A DNA stretch of 64,000 bases from Maritimibacter sp. 55A14 (GCF_003122205.1 NZ_QEYE01000008.1:1-64000); one strand, 5' to 3'; numbered from the stretch's first letter, positions 1 through 9,423 are shown. The notes: a model not told the origin generated them from the letters alone. Translations and numbers: made by a program.

Positions 1-109
1 CTCGGTCGAACTGATCGCGCCGATCGCCATGGAAGAGAAACTCCGCTTCGCCATCCGCGAAGGCGGCCGCACCGTCGGCGCCGGCGTGGTGTCGAAAATC
101 ATCGAGTAA
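1..109 (+). CDS. tuf: Elongation factor Tu, C-terminal fragment (cut by window start)
   Basis: The first 35 readable codons, in frame from base 2, encode a C-terminus with the segments [20 protein letters not shown] and [13 protein letters not shown], which is the conserved end of domain 3 of bacterial EF-Tu. EF-Tu is the GTPase that delivers aminoacyl-tRNA to the ribosomal A site. The stop is TAA at 107-109, 72 bases before rpsJ. A tuf copy directly upstream of the S10 operon is the usual arrangement in alphaproteobacteria. The GTPase domain lies outside the window, so only identity, not integrity, can be judged. Confidence 0.95.
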   Translation, partial: SVELIAPIAMEEKLRFAIREGGRTVGAGVVSKIIE

Positions 110-126
110 ACATTCGGGTTCGACGC

Positions 127-149
127 AGGCCGGGCCGCAAGCCCGGCCT
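127..149 (+). promoter_or_regulatory. Stem-loop between tuf and rpsJ
   Basis: A perfect 9-bp stem (AGGCCGGGC at 127-135 and GCCCGGCCT at 141-149) closes a five-base loop, CGCAA. No T run follows, so it is not a standard intrinsic terminator. It could act as an attenuator, an RNA-processing site or a 3' end stabiliser separating tuf from the S10 operon. The structure is read directly; the role is inferred. Confidence 0.5.
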
Positions 150-181
150 ACCTCTCAACTCTAGCCGCGAAAGGCATCGAC

Positions 182-490
182 ATGCAGTCGCAAAACATTC
201 GCATCCGGCTCAAGGCCTTCGATTTCCGCGTGCTGGACGCCAGCACCGCGGAAATCGTGAGCACGGCCAAACGGACCGGCGCGCAGGTGCGCGGGCCCAT
301 CCCGCTGCCCAACAAGATCGAGAAGTTCACGGTCCTGCGCGGCCCGCATGTGGACAAGAAGTCCCGCGAACAGTTCGAGATCCGGACGCACAAGCGTCTG
401 CTCGACATCATCGACCCGACACCGCAGACCGTGGACGCGCTGATGAAGCTCGACCTGGCGGCCGGTGTCGATGTCGAGATCAAAGTCTGA
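182..490 (+). CDS. rpsJ: 30S ribosomal protein S10
   Basis: This 102-residue protein matches S10 throughout: [19 protein letters not shown] at the start, [20 protein letters not shown] in the middle and [11 protein letters not shown] at the end. S10 is a head protein of the 30S subunit and is also the NusE partner of NusB in transcription antitermination. The length is typical of the family. It is the first gene of the S10 operon and is followed after 13 bases by rplC. The start gives the standard alphaproteobacterial N-terminus. Confidence 0.98.
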   Translation: MQSQNIRIRLKAFDFRVLDASTAEIVSTAKRTGAQVRGPIPLPNKIEKFTVLRGPHVDKKSREQFEIRTHKRLLDIIDPTPQTVDALMKLDLAAGVDVEIKV

Positions 491-503
491 GGGGGGCATG
501 GAA

Positions 504-1343
504 ATGCGCTCTGGAGTTATCGCAAAGAAGCTGGGCATGACCCGGCTGTTCATGGAGGATGGCCGGCAGGTTCCGGTCACCGTCCTGCAACTCGACAATC
601 TCGAGGTGGTGGCGCAGCGCACCGCCGAGCGGGACGGCTACACCGCCGTTCAGCTTGGCACCGGCGCGGCCAAGGCCAAGCGTGTGAGCCGCGCCATGCG
701 GGGGCATTTCGCCGCCGCCAGCGTCGCGCCCAAACGCAAGATCGCCGAATTCCGCGTCGCGCCCGAGAACATGATCGAGGTGGGCGAGGAAATCACCGCC
801 AACCATTATTTCGAGGGCCAGTTCGTGGACGTGTCCGGCACCTCGATCGGCAAGGGCTTCGCCGGTGCCATGAAGCGGCACAATTTCGGCGGCCTGCGCG
901 CCAGCCACGGCGTGTCGATCAGCCACCGCAGCCACGGCTCGACCGGCCAGTGCCAGGACCCCGGCAAGGTGTTCAAGGGCAAGAAGATGGCCGGCCACAT
1001 GGGCGCCGCCCGCGTGACCACGCAGAACCTGCAGGTCATCAAGACCGACGCCGACCGCGGCCTGATCATGGTCAAGGGCGCGGTGCCGGGTTCCAAGGGC
1101 GGCTGGGTGACGATCAAGGACGCGGTCAAGAAGCCCGTGCCCGATGGTGTGATCCTGCCTGCCGCGCTGCGCTCTGCCGCGCGTGAGGCCGAACGGGCCG
1201 CCGAGGCAGCCGCCGCAGCCGCGGCCGCCGAGGAAGAAGCCGCAGCCAAGGCCGCAGCCGAGGCGCAGGCCGCCGAGGAAGCCGCCGCGCTGAAAGAGGC
1301 CGAGGCCGATATCGAGGCCGAGAAGAAGGAAGGCGACGAATGA
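504..1343 (+). CDS. rplC: 50S ribosomal protein L3 with Ala/Glu-rich tail
   Basis: L3 is an early-assembly 23S rRNA-binding protein near the peptidyl-transferase centre. The conserved loop [20 protein letters not shown] is present, including the Gln region that PrmB methylates in the E. coli protein. I start at the ATG at 504 ([12 protein letters not shown]) because the purine run GAGGGGGG at 489-496 is correctly spaced for it; an ATG at 498 sits too close. The product is 279 residues, against about 210 in E. coli. The excess is a C-terminal tail of about 60 residues made almost only of Ala, Glu and Lys, predicted helical. The stop overlaps the rplD start by four bases. Confidence 0.97.
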   Translation: MRSGVIAKKLGMTRLFMEDGRQVPVTVLQLDNLEVVAQRTAERDGYTAVQLGTGAAKAKRVSRAMRGHFAAASVAPKRKIAEFRVAPENMIEVGEEITANHYFEGQFVDVSGTSIGKGFAGAMKRHNFGGLRASHGVSISHRSHGSTGQCQDPGKVFKGKKMAGHMGAARVTTQNLQVIKTDADRGLIMVKGAVPGSKGGWVTIKDAVKKPVPDGVILPAALRSAAREAERAAEAAAAAAAAEEEAAAKAAAEAQAAEEAAALKEAEADIEAEKKEGDE

Positions 1344-1960
1344 AACTCGACGTCATCAAACTGGACGGCGGCAAGGCCGGCACCGTGGAACTCGGCGACG
1401 AGATCTTCGGGCTGGAACCGCGCGCCGACATCCTGCACCGCGTCGTGCGCTGGCAGCGCGCCCGCGCGCAGGCCGGCACGCATAAGGTCAAGACCCGCTC
1501 GGAAACCAGCTACTCGACCAAGAAGATCTATCGCCAGAAGGGCACCGGCGGCGCACGCCACGGCGACCGCAACGCGCCGATCTTCCGCAAGGGCGGCATC
1601 TACAAGGGTCCGACCCCGCGCAGCCATGCCCATGACCTGCCCAAGAAGATCCGCAAGCTGGGTCTCAAGCACGCGCTGAGCGCGAAGCTGGCGGCAGGTT
1701 CGCTGATCGTTCTGGAAGCCGCCGAGCTGAAAGAGGGCAAGACGAAGGAACTGGCCCGCGCGATGAAGGAGCTTGGCCTCAAGCGCACGCTTCTGATCGA
1801 CGGCGCCGAGATCAACGAGAGCTTTGCCCGCGCGGCCGGCAACATCAGGGATCTCGACGTGCTGCCGAGCCAGGGCGCGAATGTCTATGACATCCTTCGG
1901 CGTGACACGCTGGTGATCACGAAGGCGGGTGTCGAAGCACTGGAGGCTCGACTGAAATGA
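1340..1960 (+). CDS. rplD: 50S ribosomal protein L4
   Basis: This 206-residue protein has the L4 fold signature, with the extended internal loop [26 protein letters not shown] that reaches into the polypeptide exit tunnel. L4 binds 23S rRNA early in assembly; in enterobacteria it also represses its own operon. The ATG overlaps the rplC stop (ATGA) and its stop overlaps rplW in the same way, so the three genes are probably translationally coupled. Confidence 0.98.
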   Translation: MKLDVIKLDGGKAGTVELGDEIFGLEPRADILHRVVRWQRARAQAGTHKVKTRSETSYSTKKIYRQKGTGGARHGDRNAPIFRKGGIYKGPTPRSHAHDLPKKIRKLGLKHALSAKLAAGSLIVLEAAELKEGKTKELARAMKELGLKRTLLIDGAEINESFARAAGNIRDLDVLPSQGANVYDILRRDTLVITKAGVEALEARLK

Positions 1961-2253
1961 GCGCGAAGTCCGAACATTACGACGTGATCCGCAAGCCGGT
2001 CATCACCGAGAAGGCGACCATGGCCTCCGAGGCCAATGCGGTGGTTTTCGAAGTGGCGATGGATGCGACCAAGCCGCAGATCAAGGACGCGGTGGAAAAT
2101 CTCTTCAGCGTCAAGGTGAAGGCCGTCAACACGACCATCACCAAAGGCAAGGTGAAGCGGTTCCGCGGCATGACGGGGCGGCGCAAGGACGTCAAGAAGG
2201 CCTATGTCACGCTCGAAGAGGGCAACACCATCGACGTGACGACGGGCCTCTGA
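1957..2253 (+). CDS. rplW: 50S ribosomal protein L23
   Basis: This 98-residue protein contains [15 protein letters not shown] near the N-terminus and the basic segment [22 protein letters not shown]. Both are hallmarks of L23, the tunnel-exit protein that docks trigger factor and SRP. The length is normal for the family. The start overlaps rplD by four bases, and a 93-base gap with two hairpins separates it from rplB. Confidence 0.98.
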   Translation: MSAKSEHYDVIRKPVITEKATMASEANAVVFEVAMDATKPQIKDAVENLFSVKVKAVNTTITKGKVKRFRGMTGRRKDVKKAYVTLEEGNTIDVTTGL

Positions 2254-2268
2254 TAGACAGCCACGATG

Positions 2269-2321
2269 CGCGGCCCAAGGGTGGGGCCGCGAAAGTTACC
2301 TGAACCCGGGCCGGTCGGCCC
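2269..2321 (+). promoter_or_regulatory. Two stem-loops in the rplW-rplB gap
   Basis: The gap holds CGCGGCCC (2269-2276) paired with GGGCCGCG (2284-2291) around a seven-base loop, then GGGCCG (2308-2313) paired with CGGCCC (2316-2321). Neither is followed by a T run. They may be an attenuator or an RNase processing site separating rplB from the proximal genes. The pairing is seen directly; the function is inferred. Confidence 0.4.
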
Positions 2322-2346
2322 GACAGCTAGACGGAAGACAGAAAGC

Positions 2347-3186
2347 ATGGCACTCAAGTCGTACAAGCCGACAACGCCAGGCCAGCGCGGGCTGGTTCTG
2401 ATCGACCGTTCGGAGCTTTGGAAGGGCCGTCCGGTCAAATCCCTCACCGAGGGTTTGTCCAAGAAGGGCGGCCGGAACAACACCGGACGGATCACGATGC
2501 GCCGCCGCGGCGGTGGCGCCAAGCGGCTCTATCGCGTCGTGGATTTCAAGCGCGGCAAGATGGACATCCCGGCGGTGGTCGAGCGGATCGAGTACGATCC
2601 CAACCGGACCGCCTTCATCGCGCTGATCCGTTACCAGGACGGTGAGCAGGCCTATATCCTGGCGCCGCAGCGCCTGGGCGTCGGCGACAGCGTCGTCGCG
2701 GCGGCCAAGGCCGACGTGAAGCCGGGCAACGCGATGCCCTTCGTGTCGATGCCGATCGGCACGATCGTCCACAATATCGAGCTGAAGCCCGGCAAGGGTG
2801 GGCAGATCGCCCGGTCCGCCGGGACCTATGCCCAGTTCGTGGGCCGCGGCGGCGGCTACGCGCAGATCCGGCTGTCATCGGGCGAGCTGCGGATGGTGCG
2901 GCAGGAGTGCATGGCCACGGTCGGCGCGGTGTCGAATCCTGATCACTCGAACCAGAATCTCGGCAAGGCCGGCCGCAACCGCCATTTCGGCAAGCGTCCG
3001 TCGGTGCGCGGCGTGGTCATGAACCCGATCGACCACCCGCATGGTGGCGGCGAAGGCCGGACCTCCGGCGGCCGTCACCCGGTCACGCCCTGGGGCAAGC
3101 CCACGAAGGGGGCGCGCACCCGCAAGAACAAGGCGACGGACAAGTTCATCATCCGCTCGCGCCACGCCAAGAAGAAGGGTCGCTAA
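2347..3186 (+). CDS. rplB: 50S ribosomal protein L2
   Basis: This 279-residue protein carries the diagnostic [20 protein letters not shown] motif near the C-terminus, the region of the conserved histidine close to the peptidyl-transferase centre. The N-terminus [16 protein letters not shown] is standard, so I use the ATG at 2347 although the frame stays open further upstream. L2 is needed for subunit association and peptidyl transfer. It is followed three bases later by rpsS. Confidence 0.98.
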   Translation: MALKSYKPTTPGQRGLVLIDRSELWKGRPVKSLTEGLSKKGGRNNTGRITMRRRGGGAKRLYRVVDFKRGKMDIPAVVERIEYDPNRTAFIALIRYQDGEQAYILAPQRLGVGDSVVAAAKADVKPGNAMPFVSMPIGTIVHNIELKPGKGGQIARSAGTYAQFVGRGGGYAQIRLSSGELRMVRQECMATVGAVSNPDHSNQNLGKAGRNRHFGKRPSVRGVVMNPIDHPHGGGEGRTSGGRHPVTPWGKPTKGARTRKNKATDKFIIRSRHAKKKGR

Positions 3187-3189
3187 ACC

Positions 3190-3468
3190 ATGGCACGTTC
3201 TGTTTGGAAAGGCCCCTTCGTTGACGCCCATGTGCTGAAAAAGGCTGAAGCCAGCCGCGATTCCGGGCGCAAGGAAGTCATCAAGATCTGGTCGCGCCGC
3301 TCGACCATCCTGCCGCAATTTGTCGGTCTGACCTTCGGGGTCTACAACGGCAAGAAACACATCCCGGTTCTCGTCAGCGAGGACATGATCGGCCAGAAAT
3401 TCGGTGAGTACTCGCCGACCCGCACCTATCACGGGCACATGGCCGACAAAAAAGCGAAACGGAAGTAA
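3190..3468 (+). CDS. rpsS: 30S ribosomal protein S19
   Basis: This 92-residue protein has the S19 sequence [20 protein letters not shown], then [28 protein letters not shown] and a basic tail ending KAKRK. S19 sits in the 30S head and contacts S13 and 16S rRNA. The length is as expected. Gaps of 3 and 5 bases to rplB and rplV place it in the same transcript. Confidence 0.98.
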   Translation: MARSVWKGPFVDAHVLKKAEASRDSGRKEVIKIWSRRSTILPQFVGLTFGVYNGKKHIPVLVSEDMIGQKFGEYSPTRTYHGHMADKKAKRK

Positions 3469-3473
3469 GAGCC

Positions 3474-3854
3474 ATGGGTAAAGACAACAATCCGCGCCGC
3501 GTGGCCGAGAATGAGGCGATGGCCAAGTCGCGCATGCTCCGCACCTCGCCGCAGAAGCTCAACCTGGTTGCCGCGATGATCCGCGGCAAGAAGGTCGAAC
3601 GTGCGCTCGTCGATCTGACCTTCTCCAAGAAGCGGATCGCCGAGGATGTGAAGAAATGCCTTCAGTCCGCCATCGCGAATGCCGAGAACAACCACAACCT
3701 TGACGTGGACGAACTGATCGTGGCGGAAGCCTATGTCGGCAAGAACCTGGTGATGAAGCGCGGCCGCCCGCGGGCCCGTGGCCGGTTCGGCGCGCTGAAG
3801 AAACCGTTTTCCGAGCTGACCATCAAGGTGCGGCAAGTCGAGGAGCAAGCGTAA
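3474..3854 (+). CDS. rplV: 50S ribosomal protein L22
   Basis: This 126-residue protein has the L22 core [20 protein letters not shown] and the hairpin segment [12 protein letters not shown], which lines the exit tunnel and is the usual place of macrolide-resistance changes. The short N-terminal extension [19 protein letters not shown] is common in Rhodobacteraceae L22. The TAA stop shares one base with the ATG of rpsC. Confidence 0.97.
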   Translation: MGKDNNPRRVAENEAMAKSRMLRTSPQKLNLVAAMIRGKKVERALVDLTFSKKRIAEDVKKCLQSAIANAENNHNLDVDELIVAEAYVGKNLVMKRGRPRARGRFGALKKPFSELTIKVRQVEEQA

Positions 3855-4552
3855 TGGGTCAGAAGGTCAATCCGATCGGCATGCGCCTCCAGGTCAACCG
3901 CACCTGGGACAGCCGCTGGTACGCCGATACCAAGGACTACGGCAACCTCCTGCTTGAGGACATCAAGATCAAGGAGTTCATCCACGACGAGTGCAAGCAG
4001 GCCGGCATCAGCCGCGTGATCATCGAGCGCCCGCACCGCAAGTGCCGGGTGACGATCCACACAGCGCGGCCGGGCGTGATCATCGGCAAGAAAGGCGCCG
4101 ATATCGAGGGCCTGCGCCGCAAGCTGGCCAACCTGACGGACAGCGAGCTGCACCTGAACATCGTCGAGGTCCGCAAGCCGGAACTGGATGCGCGCCTCGT
4201 GGGCGAGAGCATCGCGCAGCAGCTCGAGCGCCGGGTGTCCTTCCGCCGCGCCATGAAGCGCGCGGTGCAGAACGCCATGCGCATGGGCGCCGAAGGCATC
4301 CGGGTGAACCTGGCCGGTCGTCTCGGCGGGGCCGAGATCGCGCGCACCGAATGGTACCGCGAGGGCCGGGTGCCGCTGCACACGCTGCGCGCCGATATCG
4401 ACCACGCGCATGTCGAAGCCCTGACGCCCTACGGCATCATCGGGATCAAGGTCTGGATCTTCAAAGGGGAGATCATGGAGCACGACCCGTCCGCCCGTGA
4501 TCGTCGTCAACAGGAACTGCAGGAAGGCGGCGGCCCGCGTCCGCGGCGCTGA
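3854..4552 (+). CDS. rpsC: 30S ribosomal protein S3
   Basis: This 232-residue protein contains a type II KH domain with the GxxG-containing segment [20 protein letters not shown] and the C-terminal motif [31 protein letters not shown]3 lines the mRNA entry channel and takes part in mRNA unwinding. The length matches alphaproteobacterial S3. The start overlaps rplV by one base, and rplP begins 20 bases after the stop. Confidence 0.98.
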   Translation: MGQKVNPIGMRLQVNRTWDSRWYADTKDYGNLLLEDIKIKEFIHDECKQAGISRVIIERPHRKCRVTIHTARPGVIIGKKGADIEGLRRKLANLTDSELHLNIVEVRKPELDARLVGESIAQQLERRVSFRRAMKRAVQNAMRMGAEGIRVNLAGRLGGAEIARTEWYREGRVPLHTLRADIDHAHVEALTPYGIIGIKVWIFKGEIMEHDPSARDRRQQELQEGGGPRPRR

Positions 4553-4572
4553 CCCCCTGAGGGAGACGAGAG

Positions 4573-4986
4573 ATGCTGCAACCAAAGCGTACGAAATTCC
4601 GCAAGATGCACAAGGGCCGTATCCACGGCGAGGCAAAGGGCGGTTATGATCTGAACTTCGGCACCTACGGCCTGAAGGCGTCCACGCCCGAGCGCGTGAC
4701 CGCACGTCAGATCGAGGCGGCGCGTCGTGCCATGACGCGTCACATGAAACGTCAGGGCCGGGTCTGGATCCGGATTTTCCCCGACACGCCGGTGTCCAAG
4801 AAACCCACCGAGGTTCGGATGGGCAAGGGCAAGGGTTCGGTGGAATTCTGGGCCGCCAAGGTCAAGCCCGGCCGGGTCATGTTTGAGATTGACGGCGTGT
4901 CCGAATCTGTGGCAAAGGAAGCCCTCCGCTTGGCCGCGATGAAGCTTCCGCTTCGGACCCGCATCGTCGTCCGCGAGGACTGGTAA
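4573..4986 (+). CDS. rplP: 50S ribosomal protein L16
   Basis: This 137-residue protein begins [16 protein letters not shown] and contains [21 protein letters not shown] and [19 protein letters not shown], which are diagnostic of L16. L16 helps organise the A-site tRNA pocket. The next gene starts 96 bases later, after a terminator-like hairpin, so this may be the last gene of a shorter S10 transcript. Confidence 0.98.
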   Translation: MLQPKRTKFRKMHKGRIHGEAKGGYDLNFGTYGLKASTPERVTARQIEAARRAMTRHMKRQGRVWIRIFPDTPVSKKPTEVRMGKGKGSVEFWAAKVKPGRVMFEIDGVSESVAKEALRLAAMKLPLRTRIVVREDW

Positions 4987-4989
4987 AAT

Positions 4990-5026
4990 CCGAGCCCCCG
5001 TGCATTCGCGGGGGCTTCGGGTTTTT
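4990..5026 (+). terminator. Intrinsic-terminator-like hairpin inside the ribosomal operon (rplP-rpmC)
   Basis: CCGAGCCCCCG at 4990-5000 pairs with CGGGGGCTTCGG at 5009-5020 (11 pairs, one bulged T) around an eight-base loop. GTTTTTG follows, with five T at 5022-5026. This is a conventional Rho-independent terminator shape in the middle of a co-directional ribosomal protein cluster. It could partly terminate or attenuate between the L16 and L29 genes. Confidence 0.6.
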
Positions 5027-5082
5027 GTTGGAAAAGCGTCGGGCAGACCGGCCCGATGACTTCTGATGAAAGGAAAGTGGCG

Positions 5083-5286
5083 ATGGACGCTGCTGAGCTG
5101 AGAGACAAGACGCCCGACCAGCTGCGCGAGCAGCTCGTGACGCTGAAGAAGGAAGCCTTCAATCTGCGCTTCCAGCAGGCCACCGGGCAGATGGAAAACA
5201 CCGCACGCATGAAGCTCGTCCGCCGGGACGTGGCGCGCGTGAAGACGATTCTGAACGAAAAGGCCGCGCAAGCGGCTGCCGAATAA
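5083..5286 (+). CDS. rpmC: 50S ribosomal protein L29
   Basis: This 67-residue helical protein has the L29 sequence [20 protein letters not shown] and [21 protein letters not shown]29 sits at the tunnel exit next to L23. The ATG at 5083 is preceded by AGGA at 5071-5074 and gives the usual length; an upstream in-frame ATG at 5056 would add an unconserved nine residues. rpsQ starts 12 bases after the stop. Confidence 0.95.
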   Translation: MDAAELRDKTPDQLREQLVTLKKEAFNLRFQQATGQMENTARMKLVRRDVARVKTILNEKAAQAAAE

Positions 5287-5298
5287 GGGGCGCGTGAT

Positions 5299-5529
5299 AT
5301 GCCGAAACGAATTCTGCAAGGCACCGTGACCAGCGACGCCAACGACCAGACCGTGACGGTCTCGGTCGAGCGCCGCTTCACGCACCCGATTCTGAAGAAG
5401 ACCATCCGGAAGTCCAAGAAATACCGGGCTCACGATGCCGAGAACGCGTTCAAGGTGGGCGACAGCGTCCGCATCCAGGAATGCGCGCCTCGGTCGAAAT
5501 CCAAACGCTGGGAGGTGGTCGCCAACTGA
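5299..5529 (+). CDS. rpsQ: 30S ribosomal protein S17
   Basis: This 76-residue OB-fold protein has the S17 sequence [42 protein letters not shown] and [19 protein letters not shown]17 binds 16S rRNA in the 30S body early in assembly. The length is typical. A 75-base gap separates it from rplN and contains GGTTT/AAACC and GGGG/CCCC complementary runs that might fold weakly. Confidence 0.97.
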   Translation: MPKRILQGTVTSDANDQTVTVSVERRFTHPILKKTIRKSKKYRAHDAENAFKVGDSVRIQECAPRSKSKRWEVVAN

Positions 5530-5604
5530 GGCCTCCACAGCTCGGTTTGATCGAAACCCTGGGGCCCGCACAGGCGAAGGTCCCCACAGGTCGGGAGAAA
5601 CCAC

Positions 5605-5973
5605 ATGATCCAGATGCAGACCAATCTGGATGTCGCTGACAACTCCGGCGCACGCCGGGTGCAGTGCATCAAGGTTCTGGGCGGGTCCAAGCGCAAATAC
5701 GCCTCCGTCGGCGACATCATTGTCGTCTCGGTGAAGGAGGCCATCCCGCGCGGCCGCGTGAAGAAGGGCGACGTGCGCAAGGCCGTCGTCGTGCGTACGG
5801 CCAAGGAAGTCCGCCGCGAAGACGGCACCGCGATCCGCTTCGACCGGAACGCTGCGGTCATTCTCAACAACAACAACGAGCCGATCGGCACCCGGATCTT
5901 CGGACCCGTGGTGCGCGAGCTGCGCGCGAAGCAGTTCATGAAGATCATCTCGCTGGCGCCGGAGGTTCTCTGA
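5605..5973 (+). CDS. rplN: 50S ribosomal protein L14
   Basis: This 122-residue protein begins [21 protein letters not shown] and continues with [19 protein letters not shown] and [20 protein letters not shown], all standard L14. L14 lies at the subunit interface; in other bacteria it binds the silencing factor RsfS. The stop and the ATG of rplX share one base. Confidence 0.98.
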   Translation: MIQMQTNLDVADNSGARRVQCIKVLGGSKRKYASVGDIIVVSVKEAIPRGRVKKGDVRKAVVVRTAKEVRREDGTAIRFDRNAAVILNNNNEPIGTRIFGPVVRELRAKQFMKIISLAPEVL

Positions 5974-6278
5974 TGGCTGCGAAACTGAAGAAAGGCGACA
6001 AGGTCGTCGTTCTGGCCGGCAAGGACAAGGGCAAGGAAGGCGAGATCGTCTCGGTCAGCCCGAAGGCCGGCAAGGCCGTCGTTGACGGTGTGAACATGGC
6101 CGTGCGCCACACCCGCCAGAGCCAGAACACCCAGGGCGGCCGTGTGCCGAAGGCGATGCCGATCGACCTGTCGAACCTGGCGCTGCTGGACAGCAAGGGC
6201 AAGGCGACCCGCGTCGGCTTCCGCACGGAAGACGGCAAGAAGGTGCGGTTCGCCAAATCGACCGGGGAGACCGTCTGA
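5973..6278 (+). CDS. rplX: 50S ribosomal protein L24
   Basis: This 101-residue protein has the KOW motif [20 protein letters not shown] near its N-terminus and [20 protein letters not shown], diagnostic of L24, an assembly-initiator protein for 23S rRNA. The start ATG at 5973 overlaps the rplN stop (TGATG). The same one-base overlap joins it to rplE, so the three genes are tightly coupled. Confidence 0.97.
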   Translation: MAAKLKKGDKVVVLAGKDKGKEGEIVSVSPKAGKAVVDGVNMAVRHTRQSQNTQGGRVPKAMPIDLSNLALLDSKGKATRVGFRTEDGKKVRFAKSTGETV

Positions 6279-6838
6279 TGCTCGACACTGCAACCTACAC
6301 CCCGCGTCTGCGGACCCATTTCCGCGAAACCGCGCGCCCCGCGCTGCGCGAGGAGTTCGGCTACCGCAACGACATGATGATCCCGCGGCTCGACAAGATC
6401 GTGCTCAACATCGGCGTCGGCAAGGCGGTCCAGGACACCAAGAAGATCAAGTCGGCCGAGCATGACCTGGCGCTGATCGCCGGCCAGAAGCCGGTGGTGA
6501 CCAAGGCCAAGAAATCCATCGCGGGCTTTCGCGTGCGCGAACAGATGCCGCTGGGCGTCAAGGTGACGCTGCGCGGCAACCGGATGTACGAATTCCTCGA
6601 CCGTCTGGTGACCATCGCGCTGCCGCGCGTCCGCGACTTCCGCGGCGTGAACGGCAGGAGCTTCGACGGCCGCGGCAACTACGCCATGGGCCTGAAAGAG
6701 CACATCGTCTTCCCCGAGATCGAGTACGACAAGGTCGACGAGGTCTGGGGCATGGACATCATCATCTGCACCACCGCGCCCACCGACGCGGAAGCGAAGG
6801 CGCTGTTGAAGCAATTCAACCTGCCCTTCAATAGCTGA
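6278..6838 (+). CDS. rplE: 50S ribosomal protein L5
   Basis: This 186-residue protein has the L5 motifs [37 protein letters not shown] and [23 protein letters not shown] (read in two adjoining parts). L5 binds 5S rRNA and touches the P-site tRNA. The final residues LPFNS are usual. The start overlaps rplX by one base and rpsN follows 20 bases after the stop, with a GGGAGGAG ribosome-binding site. Confidence 0.98.
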   Translation: MLDTATYTPRLRTHFRETARPALREEFGYRNDMMIPRLDKIVLNIGVGKAVQDTKKIKSAEHDLALIAGQKPVVTKAKKSIAGFRVREQMPLGVKVTLRGNRMYEFLDRLVTIALPRVRDFRGVNGRSFDGRGNYAMGLKEHIVFPEIEYDKVDEVWGMDIIICTTAPTDAEAKALLKQFNLPFNS

Positions 6839-6858
6839 AGCATCGGGAGGAGAGAGAA

Positions 6859-7164
6859 ATGGCAAAAGTCTCGATGATCGAGCGCGAGAAGAAGCGTCAG
6901 AAGCTGGTGGACAAGTTCGCCGCCAAGCGCGCTGCGCTGAAAGAGATCGCGAACAACCAGGATCTGCCGATGGAAGAGCGTTTCAAGGCGCGTCTGAAAC
7001 TGGCGAAACTGCCCCGCAATTCGTCTCCGACACGGCTGCACAACCGGTGCCAGATCACCGGGCGTCCGCATGCCTATTACCGGAAACTTAAAATTTCGCG
7101 TATCGCGATGCGCGACCTTGGCTCCACCGGGCAGATCCCCGGCTTGGTCAAGTCGAGCTGGTAA
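6859..7164 (+). CDS. rpsN: 30S ribosomal protein S14, long zinc-independent form
   Basis: This 101-residue protein has the S14 C-terminal motif [20 protein letters not shown] and GLVKSSW. Only one Cys of the zinc ribbon is present, so it is the long C-minus form that does not bind zinc, as is usual in proteobacteria. S14 is a late-assembling head protein. rpsH begins 14 bases downstream after TAAGGAGG, which doubles as its ribosome-binding site. Confidence 0.97.
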   Translation: MAKVSMIEREKKRQKLVDKFAAKRAALKEIANNQDLPMEERFKARLKLAKLPRNSSPTRLHNRCQITGRPHAYYRKLKISRIAMRDLGSTGQIPGLVKSSW

Positions 7165-7178
7165 GGAGGGTTAGGAAC

Positions 7179-7577
7179 ATGTCAGTGAACGATCCTCTCG
7201 GCGATATGCTCACCCGGATCCGCAACGCGCAGATGCGCGGCAAGTCGACCGTCCGCACGCCGGCCTCCAAGCTGCGCGGCTGGGTTCTCGACGTGCTGAT
7301 GGACGAGGGCTATATCCGCGGCTACGAGAAGGCCACCGACGACCGCGGCCTGCCCGCGATCGAGATCAGCCTGAAGTATTTCGACGGCACCCCGGTGATC
7401 CGCGAGATCCGCCGGGTCTCGACTCCCGGCCGCCGCGTCTATGCCGGCGTCAAGGACCTGCCGTCGGTGCGCCAGGGCCTGGGTGTCTCGATCATCTCGA
7501 CGCCGCAGGGCGTCATGTCCGACGCAGCCGCACGCACCGCCAATGTCGGCGGCGAAGTGCTCTGCACCGTCTTCTGA
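7179..7577 (+). CDS. rpsH: 30S ribosomal protein S8
   Basis: This 132-residue protein begins [20 protein letters not shown] and ends with [27 protein letters not shown], where the S8 signature STPxG...A precedes the terminal valine-rich strand. S8 is a primary 16S rRNA binder; in E. coli it represses translation of the spc operon at the L5 start. The stop overlaps a GGAG motif feeding rplF, 11 bases on. Confidence 0.98.
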   Translation: MSVNDPLGDMLTRIRNAQMRGKSTVRTPASKLRGWVLDVLMDEGYIRGYEKATDDRGLPAIEISLKYFDGTPVIREIRRVSTPGRRVYAGVKDLPSVRQGLGVSIISTPQGVMSDAAARTANVGGEVLCTVF

Positions 7578-7588
7578 GGAGTTTGGAC

Positions 7589-8122
7589 ATGTCTCGAATT
7601 GGAAAACGTCCCGTCGAGCTGCCCAGCGGTGTCACCGCGCAGCTCTCCGGGCAGACAGTCGAAGTCAAGGGGCCCAAGGGCACCCGCAGCTTCACCGCCA
7701 CCGATGACGTGACCCTTGCCGTCGAGGGCAATTTCTTCACCGTGACGCCGCGCGGCAAGTCCAAGCGGGCGCGCCAGCAATGGGGCATGTCCCGCACGCA
7801 GGTTGCAAACCTGGTGAAGGGCGTCACCGATGGCTTCCGCAAGGAGCTTGAGATCAGCGGCGTCGGCTACCGCGCGCAGATGCAGGGCAATACCCTGAAA
7901 CTGTCGCTGGGCCTGAGCCACGACGTCGATTTCGCGGTGCCGGAGGGCGTGACCGTCACGACCCCGAAGCCCACGGAGATTGTGATCGAGGGCAATAACG
8001 AGCAACTCGTCGGCCAGGTCGCGGCCAATATCCGCGAATGGCGCAAGCCGGAGCCCTACAAGGGCAAGGGCATCAAGTACAAGGACGAGTATATCTTCCG
8101 CAAGGAAGGCAAGAAGAAGTAA
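7589..8122 (+). CDS. rplF: 50S ribosomal protein L6
   Basis: This 177-residue protein shows two tandem L6 domains and the C-terminal signature [20 protein letters not shown]. The start is the ATG at 7589 ([14 protein letters not shown]), not the TTG two codons earlier, because GAGGAG at 7576-7581 is well spaced and the family starts this way. L6 sits near the GTPase-associated centre. Confidence 0.97.
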   Translation: MSRIGKRPVELPSGVTAQLSGQTVEVKGPKGTRSFTATDDVTLAVEGNFFTVTPRGKSKRARQQWGMSRTQVANLVKGVTDGFRKELEISGVGYRAQMQGNTLKLSLGLSHDVDFAVPEGVTVTTPKPTEIVIEGNNEQLVGQVAANIREWRKPEPYKGKGIKYKDEYIFRKEGKKK

Positions 8123-8133
8123 GGGGCGCGACA

Positions 8134-8493
8134 ATGGCGAACACGAAACGGGATCTGTTCCTCAAGCGCCGCCTGCGCACACGGAACAAACTGCGGAAAC
8201 TGGCTGCCGGGCGTCCGCGCCTGTCGGTCCACCGCTCGAACAAGAACATCCACGTCCAGATCATCGACGATGTGAACGGCGTGACCCTGGCCTCCGCCTC
8301 CTCGCTGGAGAAGGACCTGGGCCTCGTCGGCAAGAACAACGTCGAGGCGGCGGCCAAGATCGGCGCGGCAATCGCCGAGCGGGCCAAGGCCAAGGGTGTG
8401 GAAGAATGCTACTTCGATCGCGGAGGCTTCCTGTATCACGGGAAGATCAAGGCCCTGGCCGATGCCGCGCGCGAAGGCGGCCTGAAGTTCTGA
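8134..8493 (+). CDS. rplR: 50S ribosomal protein L18
   Basis: This 119-residue protein has the L18 core [20 protein letters not shown] and the C-terminal [21 protein letters not shown]18 binds 5S rRNA with L5 and L25. The ATG at 8134 follows AAGGGGCG and gives the standard [15 protein letters not shown] start. rpsE starts 10 bases after the stop. Confidence 0.97.
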   Translation: MANTKRDLFLKRRLRTRNKLRKLAAGRPRLSVHRSNKNIHVQIIDDVNGVTLASASSLEKDLGLVGKNNVEAAAKIGAAIAERAKAKGVEECYFDRGGFLYHGKIKALADAAREGGLKF

Positions 8494-8503
8494 GGAGACG
8501 AGA

Positions 8504-9094
8504 ATGGCAAGAGAACCGAACCAGCGGGGCGGACGTCGCGACCGCGAGGAAACCCCGGAATTCGCCGATCGTCTCGTGGCGATCAACCGGGTGTCGAAAA
8601 CCGTGAAGGGCGGCAAGCGCTTCGGCTTTGCGGCGCTCGTGGTGGTCGGCGACCAGAAAGGCCGTGTGGGCTTCGGCAAGGGCAAGGCCAAGGAAGTGCC
8701 CGAGGCGATCCGCAAGGCGACCGAACAGGCCAAGCGCAACCTGATCCGCGTGCCGCTGCGCGAAGGCCGCACGCTGCATCACGACATCGAAGGCCGCCAC
8801 GGCGCGGGCAAGGTGGTGATGCGCGCCGCCCCGCAGGGTACCGGGATCATTGCCGGCGGCCCGATGCGTGCGGTGTTCGAGATGCTGGGCGTTCAGGACG
8901 TGGTGGCCAAGTCCATCGGGTCGCAGAACCCCTATAACATGATCCGCGCGACGCTGGACGGGCTCCGGGCCGAGTCGAGCCCGCGTCATGTCGCGCAGCG
9001 CCGCGGGAAGAAGGTGGCCGACATCCTGAAGAAGGACGAGGCGCAATCGAAGCCCGAGGCAGCCGACGCCCCGGCCGAAGCCGCGGAAGCGTAA
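8504..9094 (+). CDS. rpsE: 30S ribosomal protein S5
   Basis: This 196-residue protein has the double-stranded RNA-binding-like N-domain with [20 protein letters not shown] and [20 protein letters not shown], and the C-domain containing [21 protein letters not shown]5 acts in decoding fidelity and mRNA helicase activity. The short acidic Ala-rich tail ([14 protein letters not shown]) extends the protein beyond E. coli S5. Confidence 0.98.
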   Translation: MAREPNQRGGRRDREETPEFADRLVAINRVSKTVKGGKRFGFAALVVVGDQKGRVGFGKGKAKEVPEAIRKATEQAKRNLIRVPLREGRTLHHDIEGRHGAGKVVMRAAPQGTGIIAGGPMRAVFEMLGVQDVVAKSIGSQNPYNMIRATLDGLRAESSPRHVAQRRGKKVADILKKDEAQSKPEAADAPAEAAEA

Positions 9095-9106
9095 GGAGTG
9101 GGGAGC

Positions 9107-9295
9107 ATGGCAAAGACCATCGTCGTCAAACAGATCGGCTCGCCGATCCGCCGCCCCGAGATCCAGCGCAAGACGCTGATCGGGCTCGGCCTGAACAAGA
9201 TGCACCGCACCCGTGAGTTGGAAGACACGCCCGCGGTGCGCGGCATGATCAACAAGATCCCGCATCTCGTCGAGATCGTCGAGGAACGGGGCTGA
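9107..9295 (+). CDS. rpmD: 50S ribosomal protein L30
   Basis: This 62-residue protein [20 protein letters not shown] continues with [20 protein letters not shown], the L30 signature. I use the ATG at 9107, because TAAGGAG lies 8 bases upstream and the family begins here. It is followed by a 128-base gap with a stem-loop before rplO. Confidence 0.96.
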   Translation: MAKTIVVKQIGSPIRRPEIQRKTLIGLGLNKMHRTRELEDTPAVRGMINKIPHLVEIVEERG

Positions 9296-9299
9296 GAGC

Positions 9300-9321
9300 G
9301 CGGCGGGCATCGTCCCGCCGC
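9300..9321 (+). promoter_or_regulatory. Stem-loop after rpmD
   Basis: GCGGCGGG (9300-9307) pairs perfectly with CCCGCCGC (9314-9321) around a six-base loop CATCGT, four bases after the rpmD stop. No T tract follows. The remaining gap to rplO (9322-9423) shows only a CAGAGGAGAAG ribosome-binding site. It is a likely processing or stabilising element, inferred from structure alone. Confidence 0.4.
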
Positions 9322-9423
9322 TCCCATCGAAGGCCCGCGGGGATGTCCCCCGAGGCATGATATTGAAAGCCGCGTTCGGCCGCTCCCGTCGCTGGGGGCC
9401 GCATCCGGCAGAGGAGAAGCGAC

